5,329 bases of DNA from the NCBI GenBank assembly GCA_947090635.1, contig CAMUOM010000018.1, forward strand, positions 1 through 5,329, written 5' to 3'. Origin of the DNA: an uncultured Candidatus Saccharibacteria bacterium (lineage in GTDB: Bacteria > Patescibacteriota > Saccharimonadia > Saccharimonadales > Saccharimonadaceae). Shown piece after piece: positions 5,075 through 5,329 of the stretch. How positions within the stretch are numbered: the stretch's first letter is position 1; the number at the start of each line of letters is the position of its first letter. The position numbers and the translations under genes are program-made. The notes under the pieces are model-generated. The model had not been told where the DNA came from, searched no databases, and saw only the letters and a program-made list of their open reading frames with translations.

Positions 5075-5329
5075 CTAAAAAGCAGTTACACCGTTGCGAC
5101 TGAAGAAACGCCGGTCGCTTGATGCAGTTGCCTTCTTTGGTTCTGGTCTCTTCGACCCGTCACCGTAGTCGGTCGGGGTTTTACCCGCTAGCTTGGCTTC
5201 TACGCTTTTCGCTACCGCTTCGTTAAATGCCTTATTGAGTCGCTGGATATTCTCCTGCATTTTATCTCGGTTTAAGTCAACTACGAAGTCTGCCAACTTG
5301 GTGTCGATGTTAAGTTCTGCTAGCTTCTC
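5075..5329 (-). CDS. Phage scaffolding protein, C-terminal part (DUF4355-like), partial
   Basis: This is the C-terminal 84 residues of a gene that starts beyond the right edge of the window. The frame is open from the edge to a TAG at 5075-5077. The visible start-like TTG at 5294-5296 is internal, because the frame continues upstream of it (EKLAELNIDTKLADFVVDL). The sequence is charged and predicted helical (LNRDKMQENIQRLNKAFNEA), followed by a polar Gly/Pro/Lys linker and a basic C-terminal tail ending RRFFSRNGVTAF. This layout resembles DUF4355-type scaffolds of Gram-positive phages, where the basic C-terminus is thought to contact the capsid shell. It lies 18 bases upstream of the major capsid gene, the usual place for a scaffold. 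The protein would guide procapsid assembly and then leave the shell. Function is inferred from position and composition, since the N-terminal coiled-coil region is not in the window. Confidence 0.8.
   Translation of the reverse strand, partial: EKLAELNIDTKLADFVVDLNRDKMQENIQRLNKAFNEAVAKSVEAKLAGKTPTDYGDGSKRPEPKKATASSDRRFFSRNGVTAF

Overview
The window is a stretch of a tailed double-stranded DNA phage (or prophage) genome, seen from its complementary strand. Every supportable gene lies on the minus strand, so the biological order runs from position 5329 down to position 1. The order is scaffold, major capsid, head-tail connector, head-closure (stopper) protein, HK97 gp10-like neck protein, tail completion protein, major tail tube protein, tail assembly chaperone with a frameshifted extension, and tape measure. 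This is the canonical head-to-tail order of a long-tailed siphovirus. The scaffold gene runs off the right edge and the tape measure gene runs off the left edge.

The genes are packed like one late operon. Gaps are 0-20 bases and several neighbours overlap, including an ATGA stop/start overlap and a 17-base overlap. The only larger gap is 59 bases between the tail tube and the chaperone gene. Most starts have strong purine-rich ribosome binding sites (AGGAGG, GGAGG, AAGGA). No promoter, intrinsic terminator, tRNA, insertion sequence, CRISPR array or origin was recognised. The G+C content looks moderate, in the high forties by eye. The protein types and strong Shine-Dalgarno sites resemble phages of Gram-positive hosts such as lactic acid bacteria, but the host cannot be fixed from this window. 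No integrase or host gene is visible, so free phage and prophage cannot be told apart.

The genes cooperate in virion assembly. The scaffold directs capsid polymerisation. The connector and stopper proteins seal the portal vertex after DNA packaging. The gp10-like and tail completion proteins join head to tail. The chaperones coat the tape measure while tail tube subunits polymerise along it to a length set by the tape measure.

The most notable feature is a canonical -1 ribosomal slippery heptamer, T TTT TTA, in frame at codons 75-77 of the chaperone gene (1956-1962). Five bases after it lies a small hairpin that may form a pseudoknot. Slippage joins the first 77 residues to a 131-residue extension in the -1 frame, giving a 208-residue gpGT-like fusion in place of the 112-residue gpG-like protein. 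The downstream frame has no credible start of its own. Other points worth noting are frequent use of TAG as stop codon (six of nine stops), a scaffold and capsid that share one frame separated only by an amber codon plus six sense codons, and a Gly-rich linker in the tape measure. I saw no sign of a defence system or of a new non-structural system here.
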